The notes: generated by a model from the sequence alone, not told the origin. A stretch of DNA of 64,000 nt from Methylococcus geothermalis (GCF_012769535.1 NZ_CP046565.1:3191501-3255500), one strand, 5' to 3'; numbered from the stretch's first letter, positions 7,562 to 15,719 are shown. Numbers and translations are program-made.

Positions 7562-9175
7562 TCAGTATCCCCAAGCGCTCGGATTGTAGGTTTTCAAGAC
7601 GAAGAACTGCAGGATGGGATAGCCGTAGCTCAACACCATCAGCACCAGAATCACCCTGTTCCACAGGGTGAACCCGTTCAGCCAGGCGGGCGGCGGCCGA
7701 ACGGCATCATCCGCCGCTGCCGGCTCGGCTTCCAGCGTTTCCCCCGCGGTCTGGGTCTTGTACAGGATGTAGACGAACTGGCAGGCGGAAACCAGCAGGA
7801 TGAAACCGCCGATGACCATCAGCGACTCGTAAGGGTCCCAGGACAGGGTGAGCACGCTGTTGTACTGCACGGCCGAGATGCGGCGCGGCTGGCCCAGCAG
7901 GCCCAGGATATGCCAGGGCGTGGTCATGACGACCATGCCGATGAACCAGCCCCACAGCTGCACCAAGGGCAGGTCTTCAGAATACAGCTTGCGTCCCACC
8001 AAACGCGGCCAGAGTTGGTAGGCGATGGCGAGATACATGGTGACCACCGTGCCGGCGAAGATCAGGTGGAAATGGCCGGGTACCCAGGCGGTGTTGTGGA
8101 CCATGGCGTTCATGGCATAGCTGGCGTTGACGATGCCGCCGAAGCCGCCCAGCACCAGCATGAGCAGGGACAGGATCGCCGCCAGCACCATCGGGTTCTT
8201 CCACGGCAGCGCGCCGATCCAGCCGAACAGCCCGGCACCGCCCTGCCTGCGTCCGGCCAGCTCCAGCGAGGCGATGACGGTGAAGCCGGTCAGCAGGGTG
8301 GGAATGGCGACCGCGAAGGTGCCGACCATGTGCAGGAATTTCCAGCCCACGGCCTGTTCGGGGTCCATGTAGAGATGGTGGAAGCCGATGGGCAGGCCCA
8401 GCACCAGGATCAGCACGAACGCCGTGCGCGCCAGCACGTCGCTGAACAGCTTGCCGCCGGCGGCCTGCGGCACGTAGCAGTACAGCGCGATATAGGCCGG
8501 GATCAGCCAGAAGTAGACGATGGGGTGCAGGGTCCAGGCGAACAGGGTGCGGGCCAGGCCCACGTCGATGGTGTCGGTCAGCCCGAGCGCCCACGGCAAC
8601 AACTGGAATACCGACTCCAGGGCCACACCGAGGCTGGTCCACAGCCACAGCAAGGCGTTGGCTACGGTCGCGAACATGGGCAACGGTACCGTTTCGCCGG
8701 GATGGTCCTTCTTCCAGCGGGCCAGCATGACCAGCATGATCGCGCACCAGAACCACGAGCCCACCACCAGCAGCGTCGCTCCGATGTAGAAGAAGACGTT
8801 GGCCTGGATCGGCGGGTAGAAGGTATACAGCACCGAGGCCTTGCCGAGCAGCAGCGGGATCGCCGCCAGCACGACCCCGCCCACGCAGACCCCATAGCCG
8901 GTCCAGGCCAGCCGCGGATTCCACACCGGCTGGCCCAGGCTATGCGCCGCCGTGTAATAGCCGAAGCCCATGATGAAAAAGGTCGTCAGCACGAAGGCCA
9001 TCAGCACCCCATGGGTGCTGACCGAGGCGAAATAGACGGCGGGCGACTGCAGGAAGGCGAACAGGCCGCTGCGTTCCAGGACCTGGTACATGCCGAAGAA
9101 ACAGGCCAGTCCGAATGCGCCGAAGGCCACCCAGAAATTGAAGAGCGTAAGGCGGGTCGAAGTTGCATCGTTCAT
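7562..9175 (-). CDS. cbaA: ba3-type cytochrome c oxidase subunit I
   Basis: This 537-residue, many-pass membrane protein is a haem-copper oxidase catalytic subunit of the B (ba3/CbaA) type. WTLHPIVYFWLIPAYIALY supplies a CuB histidine and the nearby tyrosine, GFHHLY the other CuB histidines, and VPGHFHLIFAG the haem-ligand helix. It begins MNDATSTRLTLFNFW; the ATG at 9175 overlaps the subunit II stop (ATGA), so an upstream extension is unlikely. It reduces O2 to water with electrons passed from the CuA centre of subunit II. B-type oxidases generally have high O2 affinity, and some are known to reduce NO slowly, which fits the norCB neighbourhood. Confidence 0.88.
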   Translation of the reverse strand: MNDATSTRLTLFNFWVAFGAFGLACFFGMYQVLERSGLFAFLQSPAVYFASVSTHGVLMAFVLTTFFIMGFGYYTAAHSLGQPVWNPRLAWTGYGVCVGGVVLAAIPLLLGKASVLYTFYPPIQANVFFYIGATLLVVGSWFWCAIMLVMLARWKKDHPGETVPLPMFATVANALLWLWTSLGVALESVFQLLPWALGLTDTIDVGLARTLFAWTLHPIVYFWLIPAYIALYCYVPQAAGGKLFSDVLARTAFVLILVLGLPIGFHHLYMDPEQAVGWKFLHMVGTFAVAIPTLLTGFTVIASLELAGRRQGGAGLFGWIGALPWKNPMVLAAILSLLMLVLGGFGGIVNASYAMNAMVHNTAWVPGHFHLIFAGTVVTMYLAIAYQLWPRLVGRKLYSEDLPLVQLWGWFIGMVVMTTPWHILGLLGQPRRISAVQYNSVLTLSWDPYESLMVIGGFILLVSACQFVYILYKTQTAGETLEAEPAAADDAVRPPPAWLNGFTLWNRVILVLMVLSYGYPILQFFVLKTYNPSAWGY

Positions 9176-9768
9176 TGCTGACTTCCTCCGGTAGCGGGCT
9201 TGCGCCAGTTTTCCTGGGCGACGACGGTGACCTTGCTCCACATGTGGTCATGGCCCAGGCCACAGTATTCGTTGCAGAGCATGGGATATTCCCCCGGCTT
9301 GGGGAAAACGCTGACCACCTCGGACACGTAGCCCGGCACGATCATGGCGCTCATGTTGGTCATGGGGATGTGGGCGCCATGCAGCACGTCCATGCTGGCC
9401 ATGCGGAAAACGATCCGGCGCCCGGCCGGCACCTCGATTTCCCGCGGATAGAAGCCGTAACGGCCGGCCACCAGCCGGACCTGGATGGAACCGTCGGCAA
9501 GCGGCGTGGGCTGCACGCCCAGCTTGTCCTCGGCGAACTCCTGGCTCAGATGCAGGCTGGCGGAATCGATGGTTTCGACATGGCCGGGGGGATGAATACC
9601 GTGGCTGACGGCGGTGACGACGATCGCGCCGACGAACAGGCCGATCATGGCGATGGACACCAACAGCCATTTCCTTTCCAGTTCATTGATTTCCAGCTGG
9701 GACAGTTGTACCCCAAGCCCGGCCAGTTTTTCGTGTAGCCAATTCTTGTCTGGCGAACGGATTTGCAT
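9172..9768 (-). CDS. cbaB: ba3-type cytochrome c oxidase subunit II (CuA)
   Basis: The 198-residue protein has one N-terminal membrane anchor (LLVSIAMIGLFVGAIVVTAV, about residues 35-54) and a periplasmic cupredoxin domain. The CuA site is visible: an upstream histidine in VLHGAHIPM, then CNEYCGLGHDHM with the two cysteines, histidine and methionine. It accepts electrons from cytochrome c and passes them to subunit I. AGAGGAAAAGG lies just before the ATG at 9768. The stop overlaps the cbaA start. Confidence 0.88.
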   Translation of the reverse strand: MQIRSPDKNWLHEKLAGLGVQLSQLEINELERKWLLVSIAMIGLFVGAIVVTAVSHGIHPPGHVETIDSASLHLSQEFAEDKLGVQPTPLADGSIQVRLVAGRYGFYPREIEVPAGRRIVFRMASMDVLHGAHIPMTNMSAMIVPGYVSEVVSVFPKPGEYPMLCNEYCGLGHDHMWSKVTVVAQENWRKPATGGSQQ

Positions 9769-9808
9769 AACCTTTTCCTCTTATTTTCCATTGACGCGCC
9801 GGTTTCGC

Positions 9809-9834
9809 GCTGCGGGGATGCGTTGCCCCGCAGC
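9809..9834 (-). promoter_or_regulatory. Intercistronic hairpin between the small oxidase subunit and cbaB
   Basis: GCTGCGGGG and CCCCGCAGC form a perfect 9-bp stem with an 8-base loop in the 82-bp gap. No T tract follows on the minus strand. It may be an mRNA processing or stability element that sets different expression of norCB and cbaBA. Confidence 0.4.
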
Positions 9835-9850
9835 CGGGGTTTGGGAATCG

Positions 9851-9991
9851 CTAACCCACTTGGCCGCGGGGCAGGAACACCCCGAAATAGAGGAACAACC
9901 AGGCCGCGGTCATCCCCAGAGCCACCAGGCAAAGCAATACCCACGTGCCCCGCGGCGATTCTTCGTGTCCGGAATCGTGTTCAGCTGACAT
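9851..9991 (-). CDS. Small single-pass subunit of the ba3-type oxidase (subunit IIa-like)
   Basis: This 46-residue protein has a hydrophilic start (MSAEHDSGHEESPRGTW) and one membrane helix (VLLCLVALGMTAAWLFLYFG). GAGAGGGG lies just before the ATG. Size, single helix and position directly before subunits II and I match the accessory subunit IIa of ba3 oxidases, which completes the helix that subunit II lacks. The assignment rests on size and context rather than on conserved residues. Confidence 0.7.
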   Translation of the reverse strand: MSAEHDSGHEESPRGTWVLLCLVALGMTAAWLFLYFGVFLPRGQVG

Positions 9992-10011
9992 AACCCCTCT
10001 CCAAGCCGTTG

Positions 10012-10035
10012 AAAAAAAATCAAACCCGCCCCGGG
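10012..10035 (-). terminator. Weak hairpin plus T8 tract after norB
   Basis: On the minus strand CCCG-GGG-CGGG is followed by TTTGA and a run of eight T, 30-50 bases past the norB stop. The stem is only four pairs, so at most partial termination is expected, letting some transcripts continue into the oxidase genes. Confidence 0.3.
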
Positions 10036-10064
10036 CCGCACAGACCTATCCATGGCCCTCCTGA

Positions 10065-11510
10065 CTATCCGGCCTCGGTTGCGAGCTGCGGCGCCCGGCG
10101 CATCTCACCCACGCCGATGGTGAGGAGATCCCACACCAGCAGCAAGACACCCGCCAGCGTCACCACACCGAACACCAGGCGCCAGGCCATGGCCTGCTGG
10201 AACCAAGGATGCATCTGGGCAGCGAAATACCCCCCCCAGGTCGAGCCCTCCACCGCCCGTTCGATGAACGACTGCTCGTAGCCGGCGATCAATAGCGCCA
10301 CCGTCATGCCTATCACGCCGAAATTGAGCAAGGCGAGCGCCCATTTCCACTTCCAGCCGCCACCGGCCAGGCCGCCGCCCAGCCAGATATTGCCCCGCCA
10401 AGTTTGCACCGCGATGTAGAAGAAAGCGATGTTGATGGTGGCATAGGCGCCGAAGAAGGCCAGGTGGCCGTGCGACGCCGTCCATTGGGTGCCGTGGGTA
10501 TACAGATTGATCTGCGGCAGGGTATGCATGAAGCCCCAGACGCCTGCACCGAGAAAATTGCCGAAGGTGTGGGCGATGATCCAGGCCAGCGCCGGATGGT
10601 TGCCGTTCTTGAACTTGTGGACGCCAGCGTCGTACACCGAATGCACCACCATGGCGACCAGAGGAATCGGTTCCAGCGCCGAGAAGAAGCCGCCGATGGA
10701 GAACCAGTAATCCGGCGTGCCGATCCAGAAATAATGATGGCCGAGGCCGAGGATGCCCGAGCCGAACATCAGCGCCACCTCGATGTACAGCCAGGTTTCC
10801 ACGATCCGGCGCCGCACGCCGAGCACGTGCATCAGGCCCCAGGCCATGATGCAGCCGACCAGGACCTCCCAGGTCGCCTCCACCCACAGGTGGATGACCC
10901 ACCACCACCAGTACTGGTCCGCCGTGATGTTGGTCAGATAGAACATGCCGGCGCCATACAGTCCCGCCAGAGCGACCAGATCCAGGGTCAGCACGCCGGC
11001 AATGCCGGACCAGCGGCCTTTCGAGAAGGTGGCCGCGACGTTGTAGAAGAACACGCCCAGCACGGCGACGATGCCGAGATCGGCCCAGCGCGGGGCTTCG
11101 AGGTATTCGCGGCCCTCGTTGACGAACCAGCGGGTGAGGTCGTTGCCGGGACCGGTCTGAACCAACAGGTAGACCACCACCACGACGGCGACCGCCGCGG
11201 TCAGCACCCAGAACGCCAGGTTGCCCAAGCCCAGCCCGACGATGCGGGTGCCGCTCTCCTCCTCCAGCAGCCAGTACACCGCGCCGACGAAGCCGTACAG
11301 CATCCACACCACCATGGCGTTGATGTGCACCATGCGGTTGACGCTGAAATCGAGCACGTTGTAGAGAAAATCCGGCCGGATGAACTGGATCGCGGCCAGC
11401 AGACCGAACAGCATCTGAGCCAGGAACAGCACGACCGCGACGCTGAAATACTTGACCGCCAGTTGCTGCCCCCCGTTGAGGTTGGCGCTATCGATGATTC
11501 CGGTGCGCAT
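10065..11510 (-). CDS. norB: Nitric oxide reductase, catalytic subunit NorB
   Basis: The 481-residue, about 12-helix protein belongs to the haem-copper superfamily. Diagnostic cNOR blocks are QYWWWWVIHLWVEATWE (haem/FeB region with the conserved glutamates), GLGHHYFWIG (FeB histidines), FLGAGVWGFMHTLPQIN and THGTQWTASHGHLAFFGAYA (haem ligands). It reduces two NO to N2O at the membrane. No N-terminal cytochrome or quinol domain is fused; the cytochrome subunit NorC lies two bases upstream, so this is the cytochrome-c-dependent type. Start ATG 11510 gives MRTGIIDSANLNGGQ. Confidence 0.93.
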   Translation of the reverse strand: MRTGIIDSANLNGGQQLAVKYFSVAVVLFLAQMLFGLLAAIQFIRPDFLYNVLDFSVNRMVHINAMVVWMLYGFVGAVYWLLEEESGTRIVGLGLGNLAFWVLTAAVAVVVVVYLLVQTGPGNDLTRWFVNEGREYLEAPRWADLGIVAVLGVFFYNVAATFSKGRWSGIAGVLTLDLVALAGLYGAGMFYLTNITADQYWWWWVIHLWVEATWEVLVGCIMAWGLMHVLGVRRRIVETWLYIEVALMFGSGILGLGHHYFWIGTPDYWFSIGGFFSALEPIPLVAMVVHSVYDAGVHKFKNGNHPALAWIIAHTFGNFLGAGVWGFMHTLPQINLYTHGTQWTASHGHLAFFGAYATINIAFFYIAVQTWRGNIWLGGGLAGGGWKWKWALALLNFGVIGMTVALLIAGYEQSFIERAVEGSTWGGYFAAQMHPWFQQAMAWRLVFGVVTLAGVLLLVWDLLTIGVGEMRRAPQLATEAG

Positions 11511-11512
11511 GT

Positions 11513-12115
11513 TCAGTCCTCCTGGTGACCGATGGTCTTGAAGTTCGTCGGGAAGCCGTTGGTGTCGATGGCCGACATCCATTTCAGGAAGGCGACGATG
11601 GCGTGGGCTTCGGCGTCGGTGATCCCGAGTCTTGGCATCTTGCGCCCCGAGCTGAAGGTGACGGCGTTTTTTTCCGGGTCCTGCAAAAAAGCCAGCATCC
11701 TGGCTTCGCGTTCCTCGATGCTGCCCCAGTTGGGATCGAGCCAGGCCTTGGTGAGATCGGGAGCATAATAAGCGCCGTTGCCGAGCAGGGTGTGGCAGTT
11801 CATGCAGTTCTTGGCCTGCACCGTCTTCTTGCCCAGGGTGACCAGAGCCGCCGCCTCTTCCTCGCTCAGAGGCCGACCGAACAGCGGTTCGTCGCCACCG
11901 AATACCGGGCGGTAGCGGTTCTTGCTGTAATCGAAGCGGTAGTCGATGGCCTTGTTGATGACGCTGTAAGCCTGCACCCGGCTGCCGCCGACCGCGGTCT
12001 TCGACAGCGTGTCGAAGGTCAGGATGATGAGGATGACGAAAGAACCGGCCGTGACCCAGATCGCGACCTTTTTCCAAAAGCTCTCGGAAGCCCAGACGGG
12101 CGGTGTGGTACTCAT
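11513..12115 (-). CDS. norC: Nitric oxide reductase, cytochrome c subunit NorC
   Basis: The 200-residue protein has an N-terminal membrane anchor (residues about 18-35, VAIWVTAGSFVILIILTF) and one periplasmic cytochrome c domain with CMNCH near residue 110 and a methionine ligand candidate in GRKMPRLGI. This is the classic NorC layout; it passes electrons from soluble cytochromes to NorB. GGGGGAG lies ahead of the ATG at 12115. The gene ends two bases before norB. Confidence 0.93.
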   Translation of the reverse strand: MSTTPPVWASESFWKKVAIWVTAGSFVILIILTFDTLSKTAVGGSRVQAYSVINKAIDYRFDYSKNRYRPVFGGDEPLFGRPLSEEEAAALVTLGKKTVQAKNCMNCHTLLGNGAYYAPDLTKAWLDPNWGSIEEREARMLAFLQDPEKNAVTFSSGRKMPRLGITDAEAHAIVAFLKWMSAIDTNGFPTNFKTIGHQED

Positions 12116-12139
12116 GCCAACTCCCCCTTGCGGTTGCTC

Positions 12140-12150
12140 TTGATTATCAA
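12140..12150 (-). promoter_or_regulatory. Palindrome TTGATTATCAA upstream of norC
   Basis: A perfect 11-base palindrome lies 25 bases before the norC start. Its halves match FNR/Dnr half-sites (TTGAT/ATCAA), but they are separated by one base instead of four, so a CRP/FNR-family site is doubtful. Confidence 0.2.
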
Positions 12151-12177
12151 AACCGGCACGATTTTCGACGATGAGGA

Positions 12178-12504
12178 TCAGTCTCCTGGCGGAGCCCTGG
12201 AACCTCTTTCGAGACGATGGCTGGCGGCGCACAAATGCCAGATGCCGTGAGGAGCCAGCAGGTAACCGACCAGCATCAGAACCACCACCCCCTGCCACGC
12301 GCCGTCGAGGTGGGCGGTCCGGGCCAGCAGCAGCACGGCAGCGGCCAACGCCGCATAACAGACGTAGGCCCCGACCAGCCACCGCCGCCGGTTCTTCAAG
12401 CGCGCCCAGGCGAACAGTCCTGCGTATCCCGCCCCTCCGAGGACGATCGCCGCGGCGGCCGCGAACACCAGCCGGAGATCCGCCGGATCGACGGGTTCGA
12501 TCAC
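12178..12504 (-). CDS. Small three-helix membrane protein between the HPP gene and norC
   Basis: A GTG at 12504 overlaps the stop of the HPP gene (GTGA), giving 108 residues starting MIEPVDPADLRLVFAAAAAI. Three hydrophobic segments are seen, at about residues 10-32, 43-63 and 68-88; the tail is basic (HRLERGSRAPPGD). It ends 62 bases before norC. No family was recognised. Accessory membrane proteins such as NorE/NorF accompany norCB elsewhere, but I see no convincing match to either. Coupling to HPP and position in the nor block suggest a role with one of them. Confidence 0.65.
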   Translation of the reverse strand: MIEPVDPADLRLVFAAAAAIVLGGAGYAGLFAWARLKNRRRWLVGAYVCYAALAAAVLLLARTAHLDGAWQGVVVLMLVGYLLAPHGIWHLCAASHRLERGSRAPPGD

Positions 12505-13673
12505 GAGGCCACCGCCAGCGCCGGCTGCGTCAGTCCGGTTGGAACACTGCGATAGAGGGCGGCGATCAAATCGGTTTGCGTCACCAGGCCGACCAGCTTG
12601 CCGCGCTCGTCGACGATGGGGACCTGGTGGATGCCGTGTTCGCTCAGCAGCCGGGCCAGTTCGGCGATATGCACGTCTTGGCGAGCGGTAATGGCGGGCG
12701 CGGTCATGATCTGACCTACGACCTCCGGCTTGGTCGAGGTCACCCCAGGCGAGCGAAGCAGGAGGGCCCTCAGCCTTGCGCTCAGGCTGCCGAAACTCTC
12801 GGCGCGGGCATGGCGGAAGAAGTCCTTGAGCGTGACCATGCCGATGACATGCCGCCCCCGGTCCACCACCGGCAAGGCGCGAATGCCCTTGCGCTGCATC
12901 AGTTGCCAGACCGGCTCCAAATCGTCGCCGAATTCCGCGGTCAGCGGCTGGGGGGTCATGATATGGGCACAGGTGGTCTCGCCGAAGGTGCGGCGGAAGG
13001 CCCGGCTGGCGGCGAAGTGGTAGATGTCGCTCAGTTCGTCGGCGCTGACGTCGACGAACACCCCGACGTCCTGCAGGGCCGCGTGAAAGTCCTCGGCCCG
13101 GATGCCGATGCGCCCCAGCGGGCTGGGCGGATGCGGCTCGGTAGAGGGAGCCGGTCTGGCGGCATGCGCCCAGCGGCCATAGAGTCGGGAGACCGCCAGA
13201 ATGACCGCCACATTCAGCGCCAGCGGCGTCAGCAGGAACTGGAACCCCAGCGCCTGGATGCCCGCATCCCCCAGCACCGGGATCAAGGCGGACGCACCGC
13301 CCGGCGGATGCAGACAGCGCGTGAGTTGCATGGCGAATATGGCCAGCCCCACCGCGGCCGCCGCCGCCGGCCAGGTATCCGGTACCCAGCGGACGCACAG
13401 GATGCCGATCAGGCCGGAAATCAAGTGTCCGCCTACGAGGGACCAAGGCCGCGCCATGGGGCTGTGCGGCACCACGAACAGGATCACCGCCGAGGCGCCC
13501 ATCGACGCCACCAGGGTCTTCAAGCCGCCACCCTCGATGAACCGGCTGCTGATCAGGCCGATCAGGAAGATCGCCAGCCCCGCGGCCAAGGCGGAGCGGA
13601 ATTGTTCCGGCAAACTGGTCGGCAAGGGCTCGGGCCGCCAGAGACGGGGTATCTTCAAGCATTTGATTGGCAT
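12501..13673 (-). CDS. HPP-family membrane protein with C-terminal CBS-domain pair
   Basis: The 390-residue protein has an N-terminal HPP domain (about residues 30-175, four or more helices) including QLTRCLHPPGGASALIPVLG, which holds the HPP signature. Two CBS domains follow (about 230-290, IMTPQPLTAEFGDDLEPV; and 320-380, IMTAPAITARQDVHIAELAR). HPP proteins of cyanobacteria and chloroplasts have been reported to transport nitrite; CBS pairs bind adenine nucleotides. It is the first gene of the block leading to norCB. ATG 13673 has AGGGA upstream. Nitrite handling here is inference from family and context. Confidence 0.82.
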   Translation of the reverse strand: MPIKCLKIPRLWRPEPLPTSLPEQFRSALAAGLAIFLIGLISSRFIEGGGLKTLVASMGASAVILFVVPHSPMARPWSLVGGHLISGLIGILCVRWVPDTWPAAAAAVGLAIFAMQLTRCLHPPGGASALIPVLGDAGIQALGFQFLLTPLALNVAVILAVSRLYGRWAHAARPAPSTEPHPPSPLGRIGIRAEDFHAALQDVGVFVDVSADELSDIYHFAASRAFRRTFGETTCAHIMTPQPLTAEFGDDLEPVWQLMQRKGIRALPVVDRGRHVIGMVTLKDFFRHARAESFGSLSARLRALLLRSPGVTSTKPEVVGQIMTAPAITARQDVHIAELARLLSEHGIHQVPIVDERGKLVGLVTQTDLIAALYRSVPTGLTQPALAVAS

Positions 13674-13756
13674 CGCGGTCCCTGTGGCTGCACTTTCGCC
13701 GATGAATGCCGTGCGCCCACAGGGCATTCCGTGGAGACGGCGAAGCCCGGAGCACT

Positions 13757-13779
13757 AACATGCATTATGCGTACATATT
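13757..13779 (-). promoter_or_regulatory. NsrR-like operator overlapping the HPP-nor promoter
   Basis: A 23-base site reads AACATGCATT in its left half and CGTACATATT in its right half, separated by ATG. Compared with the published NsrR consensus (two AANATGCATTT-type inverted halves, 23 bases), 15 of 21 defined positions match and the left half is nearly perfect. It overlaps the predicted -10 and start point of the promoter at 13775-13802, the right place for a repressor. NsrR is an Fe-S, NO-sensing repressor of NO-detoxification genes. No nsrR gene is in the window. Confidence 0.55.
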
Positions 13780-13802
13780 ATTGCGCGATATGCCCATGTC
13801 AA
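13775..13802 (-). promoter_or_regulatory. Sigma70-type promoter for the HPP-norCB-cba block
   Basis: On the minus strand TTGACA (13797-13802) is separated by 16 bases from TAATAT (13775-13780). The -35 is a perfect match and the -10 matches four of six. The expected transcript start, near 13768, leaves a leader of about 95 bases before the HPP ATG. Confidence 0.6.
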
Positions 13803-13852
13803 GCGAAGCGGTCTCGTCATGGATCGAGGAGACATCCAGGATGCCACCGACT

Positions 13853-15139
13853 TCAGGCCGGATAGACCAGCAGCGCCTGCCCGGGTTTGAGGCGGCTGTT
13901 GGGCGTCAGGCCGTTCCAGCCGGCCAGGGCCGTCTCGGAAACTCCGTGGCGCCTGGCGATTGCGGCCAGCGTTTCGCCCTTCTTCACCACGACGGTCTTT
14001 GCCGACACCAGTTCCGCCCCTTCGAGGCTGGCGGCCATGGCTTGTGCGTTCTTCAGCGGGAGCATCAGGCCGTATTTGCGCTGCGGCGCGTCATGGATGG
14101 ATTTCAGCGCCGGGTTCAACAGCTTGAACACGGGCTCGGGCAGACCGGCGGCGCTGCCGATGTCGGCCGGGCGGATACCGGGCTCGATCTCCAGCCGCGC
14201 CAGGGCCGGCGTGCCCGGCACCGGTTCGAGCTTGAGGCCGTAGCGGTCGGGGCCCGCGAGAATGCGCGACAAGGCGAGAATTTTCGGCACATAGCCACGG
14301 GTCTCGGGCGGCAAGGGCAGACTCCAGAAATCGGTGCCGCGGCCCGCCGCGCGGTTGCTCGCGATCGCATGCTGCACCGCGCCCTCCCCCGCGTTGTAGG
14401 CGGCCAGGGCCAGCAGCCAGTCGCCCTCGAACCGGCTGTGCAGATGCTGCAAATAGGACAGGGCCGCAGCGGTGGACGCGTGAATGTCATAGCGGCCATC
14501 GTAGTCCGCCGCCATCTCCACGCCGAAACGCTGGCCGGTGGAGGGAATCAACTGCCAAAGACCGGCGGCGGTCTTCGCCGAAAGCGCGCTCGGGTCGCAT
14601 GCGCTCTCCACCATCGGCACCAGTACCAGATCCAGCGGCAACCCCCGCCGCTCGACCTCGCCGACCAAATAATGCAGAAACGGCTCGGCCCGCTTGGCCA
14701 GGCTCCGAACCCGCGCCGGCCTGTCCCGGAAGCCCGCCAGCTCCGCTTCGACCGATTCATGGTTCCAGCGGGCGAGTTCCAGACGCTCCCTGACGTAATG
14801 CCACAAACCGTTCTTGTGGGTCTTGGGCGGACCGACGGGAATCACCCGGATGCCCTTGCCCGACAGACGGCGGACGGGCTCGGGCGCCGCGTTCTCCGGC
14901 GCCATCGCCGTCTGAACCGGGACGGCGTCGGACGCCAGCGACCTGAAGTAGTCCGCCAGCAGGGTTTCGATCAGGTCCCCATCGGCGGAGGAATTCAGGC
15001 GCGGAATCCGGTCGTCTCCGGCATCGGCTTTCTCGGCATCGCTCGTGTCCTCCAACATGGCCCACCGGAAAGGCGTTTCGGCGCATCCGGCAAGGAGCGA
15101 CAGCAGCACGGCGGCTATCGTGAATCGTGGCAAGCTCAT
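13853..15139 (-). CDS. mltD: Membrane-bound lytic murein transglycosylase D with LysM domain
   Basis: This 428-residue lipoprotein has the lipobox LLAGC at residues 15-19. The SLT/goose-lysozyme-like domain spans about residues 155-290: VESACDPSALSAKTAAGLWQ contains the catalytic glutamate, and LALAAYNAGEGAVQ the AYNAG motif. A C-terminal LysM domain (VVVKKGETLAAIARRHGVSE, about 378-425) binds peptidoglycan. It cleaves glycan strands to 1,6-anhydro products at the outer membrane. A single LysM is fewer than in some MltD proteins. It is transcribed away from the cytochrome c gene at 15345. Confidence 0.88.
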   Translation of the reverse strand: MSLPRFTIAAVLLSLLAGCAETPFRWAMLEDTSDAEKADAGDDRIPRLNSSADGDLIETLLADYFRSLASDAVPVQTAMAPENAAPEPVRRLSGKGIRVIPVGPPKTHKNGLWHYVRERLELARWNHESVEAELAGFRDRPARVRSLAKRAEPFLHYLVGEVERRGLPLDLVLVPMVESACDPSALSAKTAAGLWQLIPSTGQRFGVEMAADYDGRYDIHASTAAALSYLQHLHSRFEGDWLLALAAYNAGEGAVQHAIASNRAAGRGTDFWSLPLPPETRGYVPKILALSRILAGPDRYGLKLEPVPGTPALARLEIEPGIRPADIGSAAGLPEPVFKLLNPALKSIHDAPQRKYGLMLPLKNAQAMAASLEGAELVSAKTVVVKKGETLAAIARRHGVSETALAGWNGLTPNSRLKPGQALLVYPA

Positions 15140-15344
15140 TTCCAGCGGTCCTGTTGTGGTCTGGACGAGATTAGGCCCTCATAACGTATAGCAGCAAAGT
15201 GGGGTCTTTTCAAAAAAACAAGCCACGGATTCTTGTTGCAAGCGGCGTGGCCGTGCCATCATCCGGCGGGCGCGCTCGCACGGCGTGGACACCGCGCACG
15301 ACGAGCGCCGCGGTTCACCATCATCCCATTGGAGGAGAACGACC

Positions 15345-15662
15345 ATGCCTAGAAGAACGATGCACCTCTTCCTGTCCGCCGCCCTCGGTGCCGCTGTCGG
15401 CGGCCCTGCGCAGGCCAGCGAGGAACTCGCCAAAGCCAAGAACTGTGTCATGTGCCATTCGGTCGACAAGAAAATCCTGGGGCCGGCATTCAAGGACGTC
15501 GCCCAGAAATACGCAGGCCAGCAAGGCGTCGATGCCAAGCTCGCCGAGAAGGTGATGAAGGGAGGCTCCGGCGTCTGGGGAACCATGGCGATGCCCCCCA
15601 ATCCGCAGGTCAGCGAAGCGGAAGCGAAACAGCTGGTGCAGTGGATTTTGAGCCTGAAATAG
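15345..15662 (+). CDS. Small periplasmic cytochrome c (c551-like)
   Basis: The 105-residue protein has a signal peptide cleaved near GPAQA, the haem motif CVMCH at about residue 31, and the methionine ligand in TMAMPPNPQVS. Length and spacing fit class I c551/c5-type cytochromes, soluble periplasmic electron carriers. The ATG at 15345 has GGAGGA at 15331-15336. It stands alone between mltD (divergent) and an antitoxin remnant, and could serve the nor/cba enzymes encoded nearby. Confidence 0.85.
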   Translation: MPRRTMHLFLSAALGAAVGGPAQASEELAKAKNCVMCHSVDKKILGPAFKDVAQKYAGQQGVDAKLAEKVMKGGSGVWGTMAMPPNPQVSEAEAKQLVQWILSLK

Positions 15663-15719
15663 GCGCGAACCGGCTTGACGAAAACCTGTATCCTTCAAAG
15701 TACGACGAGTCAAACCCCG

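Noticed and set aside
7910-9181. Long plus-strand frame opposite cbaA
   Set aside because: It is a His/Gln/Arg-rich mirror of the oxidase gene without any protein-like features.
10065-12077. A longer NorB extending upstream through norC
   Set aside because: The upstream part is the out-of-frame shadow of norC; NorB homology starts at the ATG at 11510.
12140-12150. FNR/Dnr box before norC
   Set aside because: The half-sites are right, but the spacing is one base rather than four; kept only as a low-confidence palindrome.
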